This document shows positions 8,534 through 18,198 of a stretch of 64,000 bases of DNA, in pieces. The stretch covers positions 124,001 to 188,000 of the forward strand of contig JAFUVQ010000013.1 in assembly GCA_017477505.1 (NCBI GenBank), in the 5' to 3' direction. Position 1 is the first letter of the stretch; every line of letters starts with the position of its first letter. Origin of the DNA: Eubacterium sp. Lineage in GTDB: Bacteria; Bacillota; Clostridia; Lachnospirales; Lachnospiraceae. Both the position numbers and the translations under genes were made by a program. The notes beneath the pieces were generated by a model, which did not search any database, was not told the origin of the DNA, and saw nothing but the letters and a program-made list of their open reading frames with translations.

Positions 8534-8621
8534 CCTCTCTATAATGTCGTATGCTTACGCATAACTAAATCCCTGACAAAATGTGCCGTTTAAGTCTTTT
8601 CTTCACTTAGCTTCACATCTC

Positions 8622-9686
8622 TTACTCGTAAATCTTAGCTTCCTCTTCGCCATTCATAACACGGAGTGCTCCCTGCGCAAGTGCAAGAAGTTCATCTTCA
8701 CCCGGATATACAGTAACAGGAGCGATAAAACTTACTCTTTCCTTAATGTCATTTGTAACCTGCTCGCCGTAAGCGATACCGCCGGTAAGGATGATCTGGT
8801 CAACCTTTCCTTTAAGTACTGTAGCCTGAGCACCTATATCCTTGCTCACCTGATATACAAATGCATCAAATACAAGCTTAGCCTCAGGATCTTCAAGACT
8901 TCTTGCATAAACCTCTCTTGCATCATTTGTTCCGAGATATGCATTGAAACCACCGTTTCCGATAAGCTTCTTCTTGATCTCAGCCTGTGTATACTTGCCT
9001 GAGAAGCACATATCTACAAGAGCTCCCGGAGGAACCGCACCGGCACGCTCAGGTGAAAATGCACCGTCACCGGAAAGTGCATTGAATACATCAACTATCT
9101 TTCCGCCTGTATGAGCACCTACTGAAACACCGCCGCCCATATGAACAACGATAAGGTTGAGTGAATCATATGGCTTGCCGGTTTCCTTAGCGTATCTCTT
9201 TGCAACAGCCTTCTGATTAAGAGCATGGAAGATAGATACACGAGGAAGCTCAGGAACACCTGAAAGTCTGGCAACAGGCTCAAGCTCATCAACAACAACC
9301 GGGTCAACTATATATGACGGAACACCTATCTCATCACCGATACCCTTTGCAAGGATACCGCCGAGGTTTGATGCATGCTCACCGCCAACTGCATTCTTAA
9401 GATCCTCGATAAGAGCATCAGTAACTGCGTAAGTACCGCTAGGGATAGGCTTAAGAAGTCCGCCTCTTCCTACGATAACATCAAAGGATTTGATGTCGAT
9501 ATTATTATTCTTAAGGAAATCAAGTATCATTCCCTTACGGAAATCAACCTGATCTACAATCTTGTCAAACTGAGCAATCTCCTCTGTAGTGTGGCGGAGA
9601 GTTTCCTCAGATACAAGTGTTTCATCTTCAAATACACCGAGTTTTGTTGATGTTGAACCCGGATTGATGATAAGTAATTTTGCCAT
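8622..9686 (-). CDS. buk: Butyrate kinase
   Basis: 354 residues of the acetokinase/ASKHA fold. The phosphate-binding [15 protein letters not shown] opens the protein, and [17 protein letters not shown] and [10 protein letters not shown] are the family ATP-site loops. It converts butyryl phosphate plus ADP to butyrate plus ATP, the energy-yielding last step of the kinase route. The ATG follows AAAGGGGA with good spacing. It is 17 nt downstream of ptb, clearly co-transcribed. Confidence 0.97.
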   Translation of the reverse strand: MAKLLIINPGSTSTKLGVFEDETLVSEETLRHTTEEIAQFDKIVDQVDFRKGMILDFLKNNNIDIKSFDVIVGRGGLLKPIPSGTYAVTDALIEDLKNAVGGEHASNLGGILAKGIGDEIGVPSYIVDPVVVDELEPVARLSGVPELPRVSIFHALNQKAVAKRYAKETGKPYDSLNLIVVHMGGGVSVGAHTGGKIVDVFNALSGDGAFSPERAGAVPPGALVDMCFSGKYTQAEIKKKLIGNGGFNAYLGTNDAREVYARSLEDPEAKLVFDAFVYQVSKDIGAQATVLKGKVDQIILTGGIAYGEQVTNDIKERVSFIAPVTVYPGEDELLALAQGALRVMNGEEEAKIYE

Positions 9687-9703
9687 TTCTCTGTCCCCTT
9701 TCT

Positions 9704-10624
9704 TTACGCATTCTTCTTCATTGACTCTGCAACAACAGCACCAAGAGCAAGTGAGTTCATCTTTACTTCATAAGAATCTGAACGTGAAGTAAGGATAACA
9801 GGAGCAGCTGTACCTGTGATAAGGTTGCCGTTCTTTACCTTTGCATAATGAACAAGTGCCTTGTATGTGATATTTCCGGCGTGGATATCAGGGAAGAGAA
9901 CGATGTCCGCATCACCTACTATCTTACGTCCTGTAGCACCCTTATGCTGTGCTGCTTCAGGACAGGTTGCAAGGTCAAATGAAAGTGGTCCGTCAACTAT
10001 ACATCCTGTGATCTGACCTTCCTCATTCATCTTAGTAAGTTCTGCTGCTTCAACTGTAGCAGGCATCTTAGGATTAACAACCTCAACAGCTGCAAGAGGT
10101 GCAACCTTAGGATTCTCGATACCGCATGCATTAACGATCTCAACTGTATTCCTGATCATTGAAACCTTATCCTCAAGTGTAGGATATGGGATAAATGCAA
10201 CGTCTGTAAGGAAGAGAAGTTTGTCATAACCTTCCATCTCAAATACACATACGTGTGAAAGCGGCTTGCCTGTTCTGAGACCGACTTCCTTATCAAGTAC
10301 ACTTCTGAGGAAGTCCTTTGTATCAATAAGACCTTTCATGTACATATCAGCCTTGCCGTCATGAACCTGCTTAACAGCTTCTCTTGCTGCTTCGATAGGA
10401 TCCTTAACATCGATTATCTCATAGCCTTCGAGAGACATTCCGATCTCATCAGCTATTGCCTGTATCTTCTCAGCGTCACCAACAAGTATTGCATCAGCAA
10501 TATTCTGCTCCTTTGCACCCTTTACAGCAAGGAGTACCTCACTGTCCTGTGCCACAGCAACAGAAACCTTCTTCTTTGGTGCAGCATCAAGTCTTGCCTT
10601 TAAGTCCTTAAAGCTCTTTGTCAT
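9704..10624 (-). CDS. ptb: Phosphate butyryltransferase
   Basis: 306 residues of the PTA/PTB family: [19 protein letters not shown] near the start, and [20 protein letters not shown] plus LGAVVAESM near the C terminus. It exchanges CoA for phosphate on butyryl-CoA. Its length (~300, without the longer phosphotransacetylase extension) and its position immediately before buk identify it as Ptb rather than Pta. The upstream leader carries a perfect 8-bp hairpin (10658-10676) without a T tract. Confidence 0.95.
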   Translation of the reverse strand: MTKSFKDLKARLDAAPKKKVSVAVAQDSEVLLAVKGAKEQNIADAILVGDAEKIQAIADEIGMSLEGYEIIDVKDPIEAAREAVKQVHDGKADMYMKGLIDTKDFLRSVLDKEVGLRTGKPLSHVCVFEMEGYDKLLFLTDVAFIPYPTLEDKVSMIRNTVEIVNACGIENPKVAPLAAVEVVNPKMPATVEAAELTKMNEEGQITGCIVDGPLSFDLATCPEAAQHKGATGRKIVGDADIVLFPDIHAGNITYKALVHYAKVKNGNLITGTAAPVILTSRSDSYEVKMNSLALGAVVAESMKKNA

Positions 10625-10731
10625 TTTACTTTACCTCACTTATTCTTTTATGTTCTGCAGCATCCTTTGGATGCTGTATATCTCATTTAAATATACCCCC
10701 AAAGAGTCCGTCGGATTCTCTGTGGCTCTCA

Positions 10732-10947
10732 CTATAGATCACTGTCATTCTTAGCGGCTTTTGCATCAAGAATTCTGTCCAGCACTATAATAGCAACAGT
10801 TACAAGAATAGCCAATATTGAAAATGTCATGTCCGCATTCTGCTTCTTAAGCATTTTTTTCATGGTTTTATTCTCAATCTTCAGCTTTTTCTTCTCTGCC
10901 TTTTTCTCTGCTTTTATCTCAGCTTTAGTAAGCTTTGGCTTTGCCAT
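10732..10947 (-). CDS. Small single-span membrane protein with Lys/Glu-rich N terminus
   Basis: 71 residues. The first ~40 are highly charged (KAEIKAEKKAEKKKLKIEN), probably helical, followed by one transmembrane segment (TFSILAILVTVAIIVL) and a short tail. The start has a perfect GGAGG nine nt upstream. It directly follows the next membrane protein gene, with which it is probably co-transcribed. Function unknown. Confidence 0.75.
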   Translation of the reverse strand: MAKPKLTKAEIKAEKKAEKKKLKIENKTMKKMLKKQNADMTFSILAILVTVAIIVLDRILDAKAAKNDSDL

Positions 10948-10965
10948 ATGTTTCCTCCAATCACA

Positions 10966-11370
10966 TCAAAAATAATACGCCATAAGTGCCACGCCCACGA
11001 GAATTATGATCATCGGAACAGTTCCGAGTATCACCTCGATTGTTCCCCGTTTTCCTACTCTTTCATTTCCGAGAAACCTGTGATAACCGTCCTTTTCTTC
11101 AAGATATACGGTTTCGCCCTTTTCATATATGCAGAAGGCATTGCTGACTTTGGCATAAACCCGGCTTCCACTCTCAGAAATAATTGTAAGTTCCGCAACA
11201 TTCTTCTTTGCCAGAGAATCATATTTTGTCACTATACTGTCAATGACTCCTGTAGTTTTTCTCCAGCCTTTATGAACCCTCTTCATCCTGTGCTGGTTTC
11301 CGGCCGCAGCAAGATAAAGCTCCACCATAAGTATGATAGAGACGACTATGATAGAAATATTTTTAACCAC
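10966..11370 (-). CDS. Two-span membrane protein, DUF3592-like
   Basis: From a GTG at 11370 (AGAGG five nt upstream) the protein is 134 residues; an upstream in-frame extension to 11448 is possible but unlikely, as it would push Pro/Asp-rich residues ahead of the first helix. A first hydrophobic segment (NISIIVVSIILMVELYLAA), a ~75-residue soluble beta-rich region (TGVIDSIVTKYDSLAKKNVA) and a C-terminal segment resemble the DUF3592 layout. No function known. 18 nt separate it from the following small membrane protein gene. Confidence 0.65.
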   Translation of the reverse strand: MVKNISIIVVSIILMVELYLAAAGNQHRMKRVHKGWRKTTGVIDSIVTKYDSLAKKNVAELTIISESGSRVYAKVSNAFCIYEKGETVYLEEKDGYHRFLGNERVGKRGTIEVILGTVPMIIILVGVALMAYYF

Positions 11371-11490
11371 GTTTACCTCTTCTTCCCCGGACGTCCCGAA
11401 GGGAGCAGGATTATTTACATCCCGCAACATATCAGGTGCCCTAGTCATAGTTAAAGCTATTATATAAAAAACAGAACATTTTCACAACAT

Positions 11491-11518
11491 AAAAATCGGG
11501 AGGAATGTCCCTCCCGAT
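11491..11518 (-). terminator. Rho-independent terminator
   Basis: On the minus strand a perfect 9-bp stem (ATCGGGAGG / CCTCCCGAT) with a six-base loop is followed by TTTTT. It closes the leftward unit of small membrane/hypothetical genes between 11530 and 12410. Confidence 0.85.
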
Positions 11519-11529
11519 TATGTTAACTA

Positions 11530-11625
11530 TTACAATGCAGGTCCTGTCTTCGGCTTCATGGTAGCCATATCAATACCCTTATCAACACCTCTTCCCTTGA
11601 GGTTGGATTCTATCTTTGATACCAT
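11530..11625 (-). CDS. Possible 31-residue small ORF or frameshifted C terminus
   Basis: An ATG at 11625 opens MVSKIESNLKGRGVDKGIDM and ends at TAA just before a terminator. It overlaps the last codons of the upstream hypothetical gene in another frame, and its ATG follows a TGA of its own frame. Its composition looks coding. It could be a coupled small protein or the original C terminus of the upstream gene after a frameshift. Confidence 0.35.
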   Translation of the reverse strand: MVSKIESNLKGRGVDKGIDMATMKPKTGPAL

Positions 11626-12013
11626 TCATATCAGTAAGCCTTCCGGCGGTCATGATACCTCTTTCATTCTCTGTCACATCACCCTCTGCTATAATATCAT
11701 ATCCTTCAACCTTTCGATGTGACTGAGCCTCAAGCTCAGGGCTTCCGTTTGCGTAAACATATTCATAATCACGGAGGAAGTCCTCCATCTTTATGTCGAA
11801 GATTCCGTCCTCGACATTAACCCACTTTCCGACCATCTGGCCATTCTCATTCGTATATTCCATTCCGTTTTCACTGGCAAGCTTAGTGTGTGGGTTCTTT
11901 ACACTGAAGAAATATACAGGGGGAACGTCATTCGTCTTGTGTGCTCCTATAACTAAAATGGCAACAAAACCACAACACAAAAGGGTATCAGCTATGCTCT
12001 TTGATTCTCCCAA
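11582..12013 (-). CDS. Hypothetical protein with N-terminal membrane segment
   Basis: 143 residues, not recognised. One N-terminal hydrophobic stretch (TLLCCGFVAILVIGA) suggests a signal anchor; the remainder is polar (YTNENGQMVGKWVNVEDGIF) and probably outside the membrane. It begins at a TTG overlapping the end of the preceding membrane protein gene by 26 nt, so translational coupling is plausible but the start is uncertain. The last residues (RIQPQGKRC) look non-native compared with the overlapping alternative frame, hinting at a frameshift. Confidence 0.5.
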   Translation of the reverse strand: MGESKSIADTLLCCGFVAILVIGAHKTNDVPPVYFFSVKNPHTKLASENGMEYTNENGQMVGKWVNVEDGIFDIKMEDFLRDYEYVYANGSPELEAQSHRKVEGYDIIAEGDVTENERGIMTAGRLTDMNGIKDRIQPQGKRC

Positions 12014-12410
12014 GAAGCATCCAGGGTAACATATATATTAATATTCCTCCGAATAACAGTGATGCTCCGATCACCATCAGTACGGTCTGGTAGACCGAGG
12101 CTGTTCCCGCTATGTCAAAAATCCCCCGGAGAAGTGAGCTGACCGTAACGGCAGCCACTCCGGAGTTATATATATTAAAGGCTATACGCCCCGGGAAAAC
12201 TGCGTTCGGAATTACCGAAAGCAGCAGGAAAGGAAGGAATCCCAGGGCGAGAGGCCAAACAAAAAGGAAGGTCATATACGGTGAGGTTACTCCATGAGAA
12301 AAATGGTTGTAGATATAGTAAATAATCACGCACAGAATCGAAGTTCCGAAATATACCAGGGGAGTTTTATATTTTTCGCGGTTTTTATGCATATGATCAC
12401 TTCCTTTCAT
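11988..12410 (-). CDS. Four-span integral membrane protein, unknown function
   Basis: 140 residues with four hydrophobic helices: LVYFGTSILCVIIYYIY, FLFVWPLALGFLPFLLLSV, a third around SGVAAVTVSSLL, and VLMVIGASLLFGGILIYM. Begins MKGSDHMHKNREK; the second Met (codon 7) is also usable. The gene is the first of a small leftward unit with the overlapping hypothetical downstream. No family recognised. Confidence 0.7.
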   Translation of the reverse strand: MKGSDHMHKNREKYKTPLVYFGTSILCVIIYYIYNHFSHGVTSPYMTFLFVWPLALGFLPFLLLSVIPNAVFPGRIAFNIYNSGVAAVTVSSLLRGIFDIAGTASVYQTVLMVIGASLLFGGILIYMLPWMLLGRIKEHS

Positions 12411-12444
12411 TTTAAATTATCCTTTAACTGATCATTCAAATAAT

Positions 12445-13527
12445 TTATCTGTTCTGCATGGGGATATATATAATATCACTCACACTGCGTTCACTTATCT
12501 TGTTTCCGTTTGTAGTGGGATTATTGATCACCTGTCCGTTGAAGTACATCGTAGATGAACCGCCCCCATCCAGATTATAGGCTTCTTCCACTCCGAGGTC
12601 ATCCATGAGTTCCGCCAGCTGATATAAGCTGAGGCCTTCACTTTCATCAGTTCTTCCGTCCGATACTACAAAACAGTAATGCCCGGGTTCATAATAACCT
12701 ATAGCTGTACGCGGATTTGAATTCATGCTGTGTCCGACCTCGTAGTTCGTACTTACTGCTATCTCTCCGTCTTCAACCAGCCCCGGTCCGAATGAATAAA
12801 TCTCTACGGCTCCACTCGCTTCAAGTTCCTCAGCCGTCACATCACCTTCACTGATAATATCCATCGTGCCGTCGCTGTACATAACCAGATCCTCCTGGTC
12901 TGCTCCCTGACTGCTGTCCCTGTAGAGGTATCCGCTTCTCATTACATATCCCGAACTACGGAATCCGTAATAATCTCCGTTTATGGCAAGAATGGCATTC
13001 ACCTCCGATGCAATTTCCGAAGTCTTTTCTGTTATATTTCTTCCAAATGTTCCGTCAGCGATTCCTGACTTCAGCAACGATGTGTCAGAAAGCTGTACGT
13101 CCGCTATATATACATATGTACTATCAACGTAGGTTTTCGTAATCTCTATAGTTACATTTTCACTTTTATAAAGCCAGCCGTTTTCGGTCTCAGTGACCAC
13201 TCCGTCTGCCGCTTCGTTAACCGCTTCATCGGCTGCTTCGTCTTCTGCCACGGTGACATCCTCATCTGCCGCCTCGGTGACAGCTTCCGTATCATCTTCA
13301 TCTTCTCTGCCGGCGGCATATACATTGTACGCACCATGTTTTATCTTACTTACGCCTTTGCTTTTGGCACTGCTTCCGGTTTCTTCATTTTCAGATACAT
13401 TAGATGTGACAACCTCCTGAAGCGTTACCGCGTCATGAGGGATTACAAATGCATCCAGGAGGGCAAAAGCTGTATAACCCGCAAGCAATGCGCCGTAGGT
13501 AATGGCATATATAGGTTTTTTCTTCAT
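12445..13527 (-). CDS. Membrane-anchored phosphodiester glycosidase (NAGPA/DUF2233 domain)
   Basis: 360 residues from the ATG at 13527, chosen because TCCTTT (AAAGGA on the sense strand) sits ~10 nt upstream; the frame stays open to 13671 but without an RBS. An N-terminal helix (YAITYGALLAGYTAFALLDA) anchors it. A Glu/Asp/Ala-rich linker of ~45 residues follows, then a NAGPA domain with ILAINGDYYGFR, NPRTAIGYYEPGHYCFVV and NLDGGGSSTMYFNG, the conserved core. Members cleave phosphodiester-linked sugars, for example in cell wall or exopolysaccharide turnover. Divergent from the 13708 gene. Confidence 0.9.
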   Translation of the reverse strand: MKKKPIYAITYGALLAGYTAFALLDAFVIPHDAVTLQEVVTSNVSENEETGSSAKSKGVSKIKHGAYNVYAAGREDEDDTEAVTEAADEDVTVAEDEAADEAVNEAADGVVTETENGWLYKSENVTIEITKTYVDSTYVYIADVQLSDTSLLKSGIADGTFGRNITEKTSEIASEVNAILAINGDYYGFRSSGYVMRSGYLYRDSSQGADQEDLVMYSDGTMDIISEGDVTAEELEASGAVEIYSFGPGLVEDGEIAVSTNYEVGHSMNSNPRTAIGYYEPGHYCFVVSDGRTDESEGLSLYQLAELMDDLGVEEAYNLDGGGSSTMYFNGQVINNPTTNGNKISERSVSDIIYIPMQNR

Positions 13528-13707
13528 GGTCATCACATCCTTTCTCTGAATGGTTTTTCTTGTGATGAATGAATTATGCAATGGCAAGTTTAAACGAAGG
13601 TTAAAAAATATAAAAATTTCGCTGTTTCTGTTTTTCTTTATTAATAGTATAATAACTTCGATTACAGTCACGTAACAGTAACATAAAAAGAAAAGTGAGG
13701 TACCAGT

Positions 13708-14082
13708 ATGAAAACAAGAATGTATGCCATTATTCCTATTGCTCTCGTAGTAGCTGCGATAGGCATTTTTGCTATTATCAAATATACGAAGACTGATATA
13801 TGGGCTATTATTTCTATCCAGGAAGAAGGTCAGCAGACTGAGAAAGAATACTATAAACCAGGCGAAAATCTTAAAACATCTCTTACCGTTATTACAGTCA
13901 AAAAGGTTACCCCTGCCAAAAAGAAATCAGAAACAGACTCTGTAACTCTTTACTCAGATGAACCGGTTCTTGTTAACGGATCAGCAATGTATGATATAGT
14001 TCTTAATCCGGGTGTTGTATATGAGCTGGAATTTAACGGCAAAACCGCAAAGATAAGACTGGAAAAAATAGAGACGGAATAG
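13708..14082 (+). CDS. Small membrane-anchored or secreted protein, unknown
   Basis: 124 residues. MKTRMYAIIPIALVVAAIGI forms a signal anchor; the soluble part (~90 residues) is Lys/Thr-rich and ends in a short beta-rich stretch (VYELEFNGKTAKIRLEKI) resembling NusG-II-like or small beta-sandwich domains. The start is preceded by GTGAGG. It lies 86 nt upstream of the beta-mannosidase, with a 13-bp tandem repeat between them. Confidence 0.65.
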   Translation: MKTRMYAIIPIALVVAAIGIFAIIKYTKTDIWAIISIQEEGQQTEKEYYKPGENLKTSLTVITVKKVTPAKKKSETDSVTLYSDEPVLVNGSAMYDIVLNPGVVYELEFNGKTAKIRLEKIETE

Positions 14083-14106
14083 TTCTCTGCGAGAATGATA
14101 TAGAGG

Positions 14107-14158
14107 CATAATATATGGGCATAATATATGGGTATAATGTACGGACATAATGTATGGG
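14107..14158 (+). repeat. 13-bp tandem repeat, four copies, ahead of the beta-mannosidase RBS
   Basis: Four head-to-tail copies: CATAATATATGGG twice, then TATAATGTACGGA and CATAATGTATGGG. Each has a -10-like hexamer (CATAAT or TATAAT) and ends in a G run that, in the last copy, runs into the Shine-Dalgarno for the GTG at 14168. Copy-number change would alter promoter or spacing. Confidence 0.85.
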
Positions 14159-14167
14159 GTGTAAAAC

Positions 14168-16762
14168 GTGAAAAGAATAGATAAAAACCAGAATTGGAAA
14201 ATGAAGATTGTCGGCGAGGAAAGCTATATCCCCGCTGCTGTCCCCGGCTCGGTCTATAATGATCTGCTGACAGCCGGCCGTATGGATGATCCTTTTTACC
14301 GCGACAACGAAGACAGGGCTCTTAAACTCATGGAGAATGATTTCGAATATCGCGGTACTTTTGATGTCATTCCCGGAGAAGTGGAAGATGCCGACGAGGT
14401 ACTGCTCCGTTTTAACGGTCTCGATACCATCGCCGATATTGAACTGAATGGCCGGAGTCTCGGCAGTGTAAACAACATGCACCGCACCTGGGATTATTCT
14501 GTTAAGGATTATCTGAAGGAGAAAGGAAATGAGCTTACTATTCATTTTCATTCTCCCGTTAAATATATAAAGGAACAGTATGAGCAGGATCCGGCTATTC
14601 TCGGAACCGAAGATGCCATGCGTGGATTTCCAAAGATAAGGAAGGCGCATTATATGTTCGGCTGGGACTGGGGTGCAAGACTTCCCGATGCAGGCATATG
14701 GAAGGAGGTCGAGCTCCTTAAGGTTAAAGGAGCGAGACTGACACGGGTTTACAATCAGCAGTTTTTTGATAATGACTTATCAAATGTAACTCTTAAAACT
14801 ATCGTTTCAGTCACTCTTCCGGGAAATCCAGATTCTAAGTACATAGTTCGTACCGATGGTTCAGGTTATTCATTTGATACCGGCATGCTTCAGGATGCAG
14901 GGCCTCAAAACCTTACAGCAGGAATGACCGTAACTCTCAAACTCACTGATCCGGATGGATATACGCTTGCCGAAACTACTGAAAAATCCGACGATCATTT
15001 CAAAAATTTCTCAGAATCACAATATACATTTGATGGCTTATTTACTTTCAGCACACCGGTGGCAAGCCCAAAACTCTGGTGGCCGAACGGTCTTGGCAGT
15101 CAGCCACTCTACAGACTTACCGTTATTCTGAGAGATGCTGACGGAAACGAGCTGGACTCTGTCACACAGCGTATCGGCATGAGGAAACTCTCTGTCTCCA
15201 CCGTAAAGGATGAGTTCGGTTCAGAATTTGCATATACCGTGAACAATGTAAAATTCTTCGCCATGGGTGCCAATTACATCCCCGAAGATAACATCATCTG
15301 CCGGATGAACAAAGATCGCACCCGTAACCTCCTGCAGCAGTGCGTAGCGGCTCATTTTAACTGCATACGTGTATGGGGCGGCGGTATCTACGCTTCCGAC
15401 GACTTTTATGATGCCTGCGATGAGATGGGTCTCGTTGTATGGCAGGACTTCATGTTTGCCTGTGCAAATTACAGACTTACTCCTGAATTTGCAGAAAATA
15501 TTACAAATGAATTGAAGGATCAGATCAGGCGTCTTGCCCATCATGCTTCACTGGGACTCTGGAGCGGCAATAATGAAATGGAAATGTTTGCCGGAAAGGG
15601 CGAGTGGGGTGCCACGGACGAAATCCGAAAAGATTATCTGGAAATGTATGAAAATCTCTTTCCTAAAATCATGCGCCTTGAAGGCCCCGATCATTTCTAC
15701 TGGCCTGCCTCACCTTCGTCAGGCGGTGGTTTTGATGAACCCAATTCTCCCGACAGAGGCGATGCACATTACTGGGATGTATGGCATGGCGACAAGCCAT
15801 TTACCGAATACAGGAAATTCTTCTTCAGGTTCCTTTCGGAATTCGGCTTCCAGTCATTTCCTTCCATAAAAACCATTGAAAGCTTTACTCTTCCTGAGGA
15901 TAGAAATGTTTTTTCCTACATTATGGAAAAGCATCAGAGGAACGCCTCTGCCAACGGTAAGATCATGAATTACCTCGGTCAGACCTTCCTCTATCCAAAT
16001 GATTTTGACACTCTGATCTATGCCTCCCAGCTTCTTCAGGCAGAAGCTATACGCTACGGAGTTGAACATCTGAGACGTAACCGCGGCCGATGCATGGGCA
16101 CAGTTTATTGGCAGTTAAATGACTGCTGGCCTGTTGCTTCATGGTCATCAATCGATTACTTCGGACGCTGGAAAGCACTTCATTACTATGCACAGCGCTT
16201 CTTCGCACCCGTAATGATATCCTGCGAGGAAGAAGGTCTTCTCACCCAGAGCCAGAACGTGAACGCCGAGCCATTTGAAGTAAATAAGGGAATCAGACTT
16301 TCAGTTACAAATGAAACGATGGAAGCGCATACCGGAACTGTCAGATGGCAGCTAAGACACGCCGACGGCTCAGTAATCCACTCGGAGGAAGAATCCGTAT
16401 CCATCGATGCCCTTTCCTCAAAGTGGCTGGATGCCGTATCACTTCAGGATGCTGAACTCTACTCAAATTACGTTAGTTATCAGTATCTGGAAAATGATTC
16501 TATCATCTCAGAAGGCACAGTACTCTTCTGTCCACCGAAGCATTTCAAGTTCCTTGATCCTGAACTAAGTGTAAAGGTTGAAGGTGAAGAAATAGTCGTT
16601 TCGGCAAAGCATTTTGCAAAGAGCATAGAAATCAGAAATGAAAATGATGACCTCATTCTTTCTGATAATTACTTTGATCTGAACAATGGAGAGAAACGTG
16701 TGAAAGTACTGAAGGGTACTGCGGATAAACTACGCATTCGAAGTGTTTATGATATTCGGTAA
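14168..16762 (+). CDS. GH2 beta-mannosidase
   Basis: 864 residues, the usual beta-mannosidase length. It has the GH2 sugar-binding domain first (AAVPGSVYNDLLTAG; FGWDWGARLPDAGIWKEV), the immunoglobulin-like domain, then the TIM barrel with NCIRVWGGGIYASDDFYDAC, the acid/base Glu470 in LWSGNNEMEMF and the nucleophile Glu558 in FLSEFGFQSF. No signal peptide, so it acts in the cytoplasm on imported beta-mannosides. The GTG start follows GGGGTG. An AGE-family isomerase/epimerase lies downstream, consistent with routing the released sugar into metabolism. Confidence 0.95.
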   Translation: MKRIDKNQNWKMKIVGEESYIPAAVPGSVYNDLLTAGRMDDPFYRDNEDRALKLMENDFEYRGTFDVIPGEVEDADEVLLRFNGLDTIADIELNGRSLGSVNNMHRTWDYSVKDYLKEKGNELTIHFHSPVKYIKEQYEQDPAILGTEDAMRGFPKIRKAHYMFGWDWGARLPDAGIWKEVELLKVKGARLTRVYNQQFFDNDLSNVTLKTIVSVTLPGNPDSKYIVRTDGSGYSFDTGMLQDAGPQNLTAGMTVTLKLTDPDGYTLAETTEKSDDHFKNFSESQYTFDGLFTFSTPVASPKLWWPNGLGSQPLYRLTVILRDADGNELDSVTQRIGMRKLSVSTVKDEFGSEFAYTVNNVKFFAMGANYIPEDNIICRMNKDRTRNLLQQCVAAHFNCIRVWGGGIYASDDFYDACDEMGLVVWQDFMFACANYRLTPEFAENITNELKDQIRRLAHHASLGLWSGNNEMEMFAGKGEWGATDEIRKDYLEMYENLFPKIMRLEGPDHFYWPASPSSGGGFDEPNSPDRGDAHYWDVWHGDKPFTEYRKFFFRFLSEFGFQSFPSIKTIESFTLPEDRNVFSYIMEKHQRNASANGKIMNYLGQTFLYPNDFDTLIYASQLLQAEAIRYGVEHLRRNRGRCMGTVYWQLNDCWPVASWSSIDYFGRWKALHYYAQRFFAPVMISCEEEGLLTQSQNVNAEPFEVNKGIRLSVTNETMEAHTGTVRWQLRHADGSVIHSEEESVSIDALSSKWLDAVSLQDAELYSNYVSYQYLENDSIISEGTVLFCPPKHFKFLDPELSVKVEGEEIVVSAKHFAKSIEIRNENDDLILSDNYFDLNNGEKRVKVLKGTADKLRIRSVYDIR

Positions 16763-16892
16763 CTAATAATCATCAGTAAACTGACCTCGCTATGAATCAT
16801 ATGCATCAAAGATTTAGTTTTCATAAATATCTGAATCAGTAATAATATGATTAGTGATATTCAAAATATAGATTGAAAATGGAGATAAAACC

Positions 16893-18194
16893 ATGAGCGA
16901 TAAATATACAATAGATACCCAGGAAAACAAAGCATTTCTCGCAGAAAATGCCCGCCGTCTTCTTGAATTCGGAAGGCGTTTCCCATCACCCGGCGGCGGC
17001 AGCTATTACCTTGGAGATGACGGTACCCCATGGACAGAAAGACCTAGGGAAACCTGGATCACCTGCCGCATGGCTCATGTTTACAGCATAGGTCATATGA
17101 TGGGTGTTCCTGGCTGCAAAGAACTGGCGGAAGCCGCCATCAAAGGTCTTTTGGGTGAACTGTACGATAGCGATAACGGTGGATGGTTTGCGGGAATCAC
17201 TTCTGACGGAGCTCCCCTTCCCAACAAGCAGTGCTACGCTCACGCCTTTGTGATACTCGCCGCATCCAGTGCTGTCCTTGCAGGAATCAAGGATGCGGAA
17301 AAGCTTCTCAACATGGCAGCCCTCACCTATGACCGTTATTTCTGGAATGAAGAGACAGGTCTTGCCGTAGACACATGGAATACTGAATTCTCAGAACTTG
17401 ATACCTACAGAGGTCTCAATGCCAATATGCATACAGTCGAAGCTTTCCTTGCGATTGCCGATGCGATGGATATCATCTATGCCGACAATTCGGACCCGGA
17501 AGACACAGTCGGACTAAGATCATTTATACTTCCTGAAAACAAAGAAAGACCGGGCCATGTTTATCGTCTCAGAGCCGGCCGAATCATTAATCACGTAGTC
17601 GGCTGGGCAAATGAGAATAACTACCGTCTTCCGGAACATTTTACGGAGGACTGGAAACCGGACTATGATATGAATAAGGATAAACCTGACGATCCGTTTA
17701 AACCTTACGGAGCAACTCCCGGTCACGGGATTGAATGGGCACGCCTTATATCCCAGTGGTGTCTGGCAACCAGGAGAATCGAGCATCTCGATAATGCCTG
17801 TGCACTTTATGACCGTGCCGTAAAGGATGCCTGGGATGCGGATGGTGCCGAAGGTCTGGTTTATACCACTGACTGGGACGGCATTCCTGTTGTTCATGAC
17901 AGAATGCACTGGACTCTGGCTGAAGCCATCAACACTTCTGCTGTTCTTTACAGGATTACGGGAAATGAAAAGTATTCCCATGATTACAGCCACTTCATGA
18001 AGTATCTTGATGAAACCGTTCTGGATCACGAAACCGGCTCCTGGTTCCATCAGCTGGATGAAACAAACAAACTGAAGGGCACGGTATGGCCGGGCAAATC
18101 AGATCTCTATCATGCATTCCAGTCTATGCTGATTCCTTACAGCCCTATAAATCTGTCTATAGCAACCGCTGTCCGAAAAAAATCGGAGGAATAA
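16893..18194 (+). CDS. AGE family sugar isomerase/epimerase (mannose isomerase-like)
   Basis: 433 residues of the N-acylglucosamine 2-epimerase (alpha/alpha)6-barrel family. TWITCRMAHVYSIGHMMG, LNANMHTVEAFLAIADAM, GHGIEWARLISQW and DRMHWTLAEAI carry the conserved Arg/His/Glu active-site positions and resemble the aldose-ketose isomerase branch (YihS/mannose isomerase) more than acylglucosamine epimerases. Position 130 nt after the beta-mannosidase supports mannose or a mannoside as substrate; cellobiose/mannobiose 2-epimerase activity is the alternative. The ATG is preceded by GGAGAT. Confidence 0.85.
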   Translation: MSDKYTIDTQENKAFLAENARRLLEFGRRFPSPGGGSYYLGDDGTPWTERPRETWITCRMAHVYSIGHMMGVPGCKELAEAAIKGLLGELYDSDNGGWFAGITSDGAPLPNKQCYAHAFVILAASSAVLAGIKDAEKLLNMAALTYDRYFWNEETGLAVDTWNTEFSELDTYRGLNANMHTVEAFLAIADAMDIIYADNSDPEDTVGLRSFILPENKERPGHVYRLRAGRIINHVVGWANENNYRLPEHFTEDWKPDYDMNKDKPDDPFKPYGATPGHGIEWARLISQWCLATRRIEHLDNACALYDRAVKDAWDADGAEGLVYTTDWDGIPVVHDRMHWTLAEAINTSAVLYRITGNEKYSHDYSHFMKYLDETVLDHETGSWFHQLDETNKLKGTVWPGKSDLYHAFQSMLIPYSPINLSIATAVRKKSEE

Positions 18195-18198
18195 GAAG

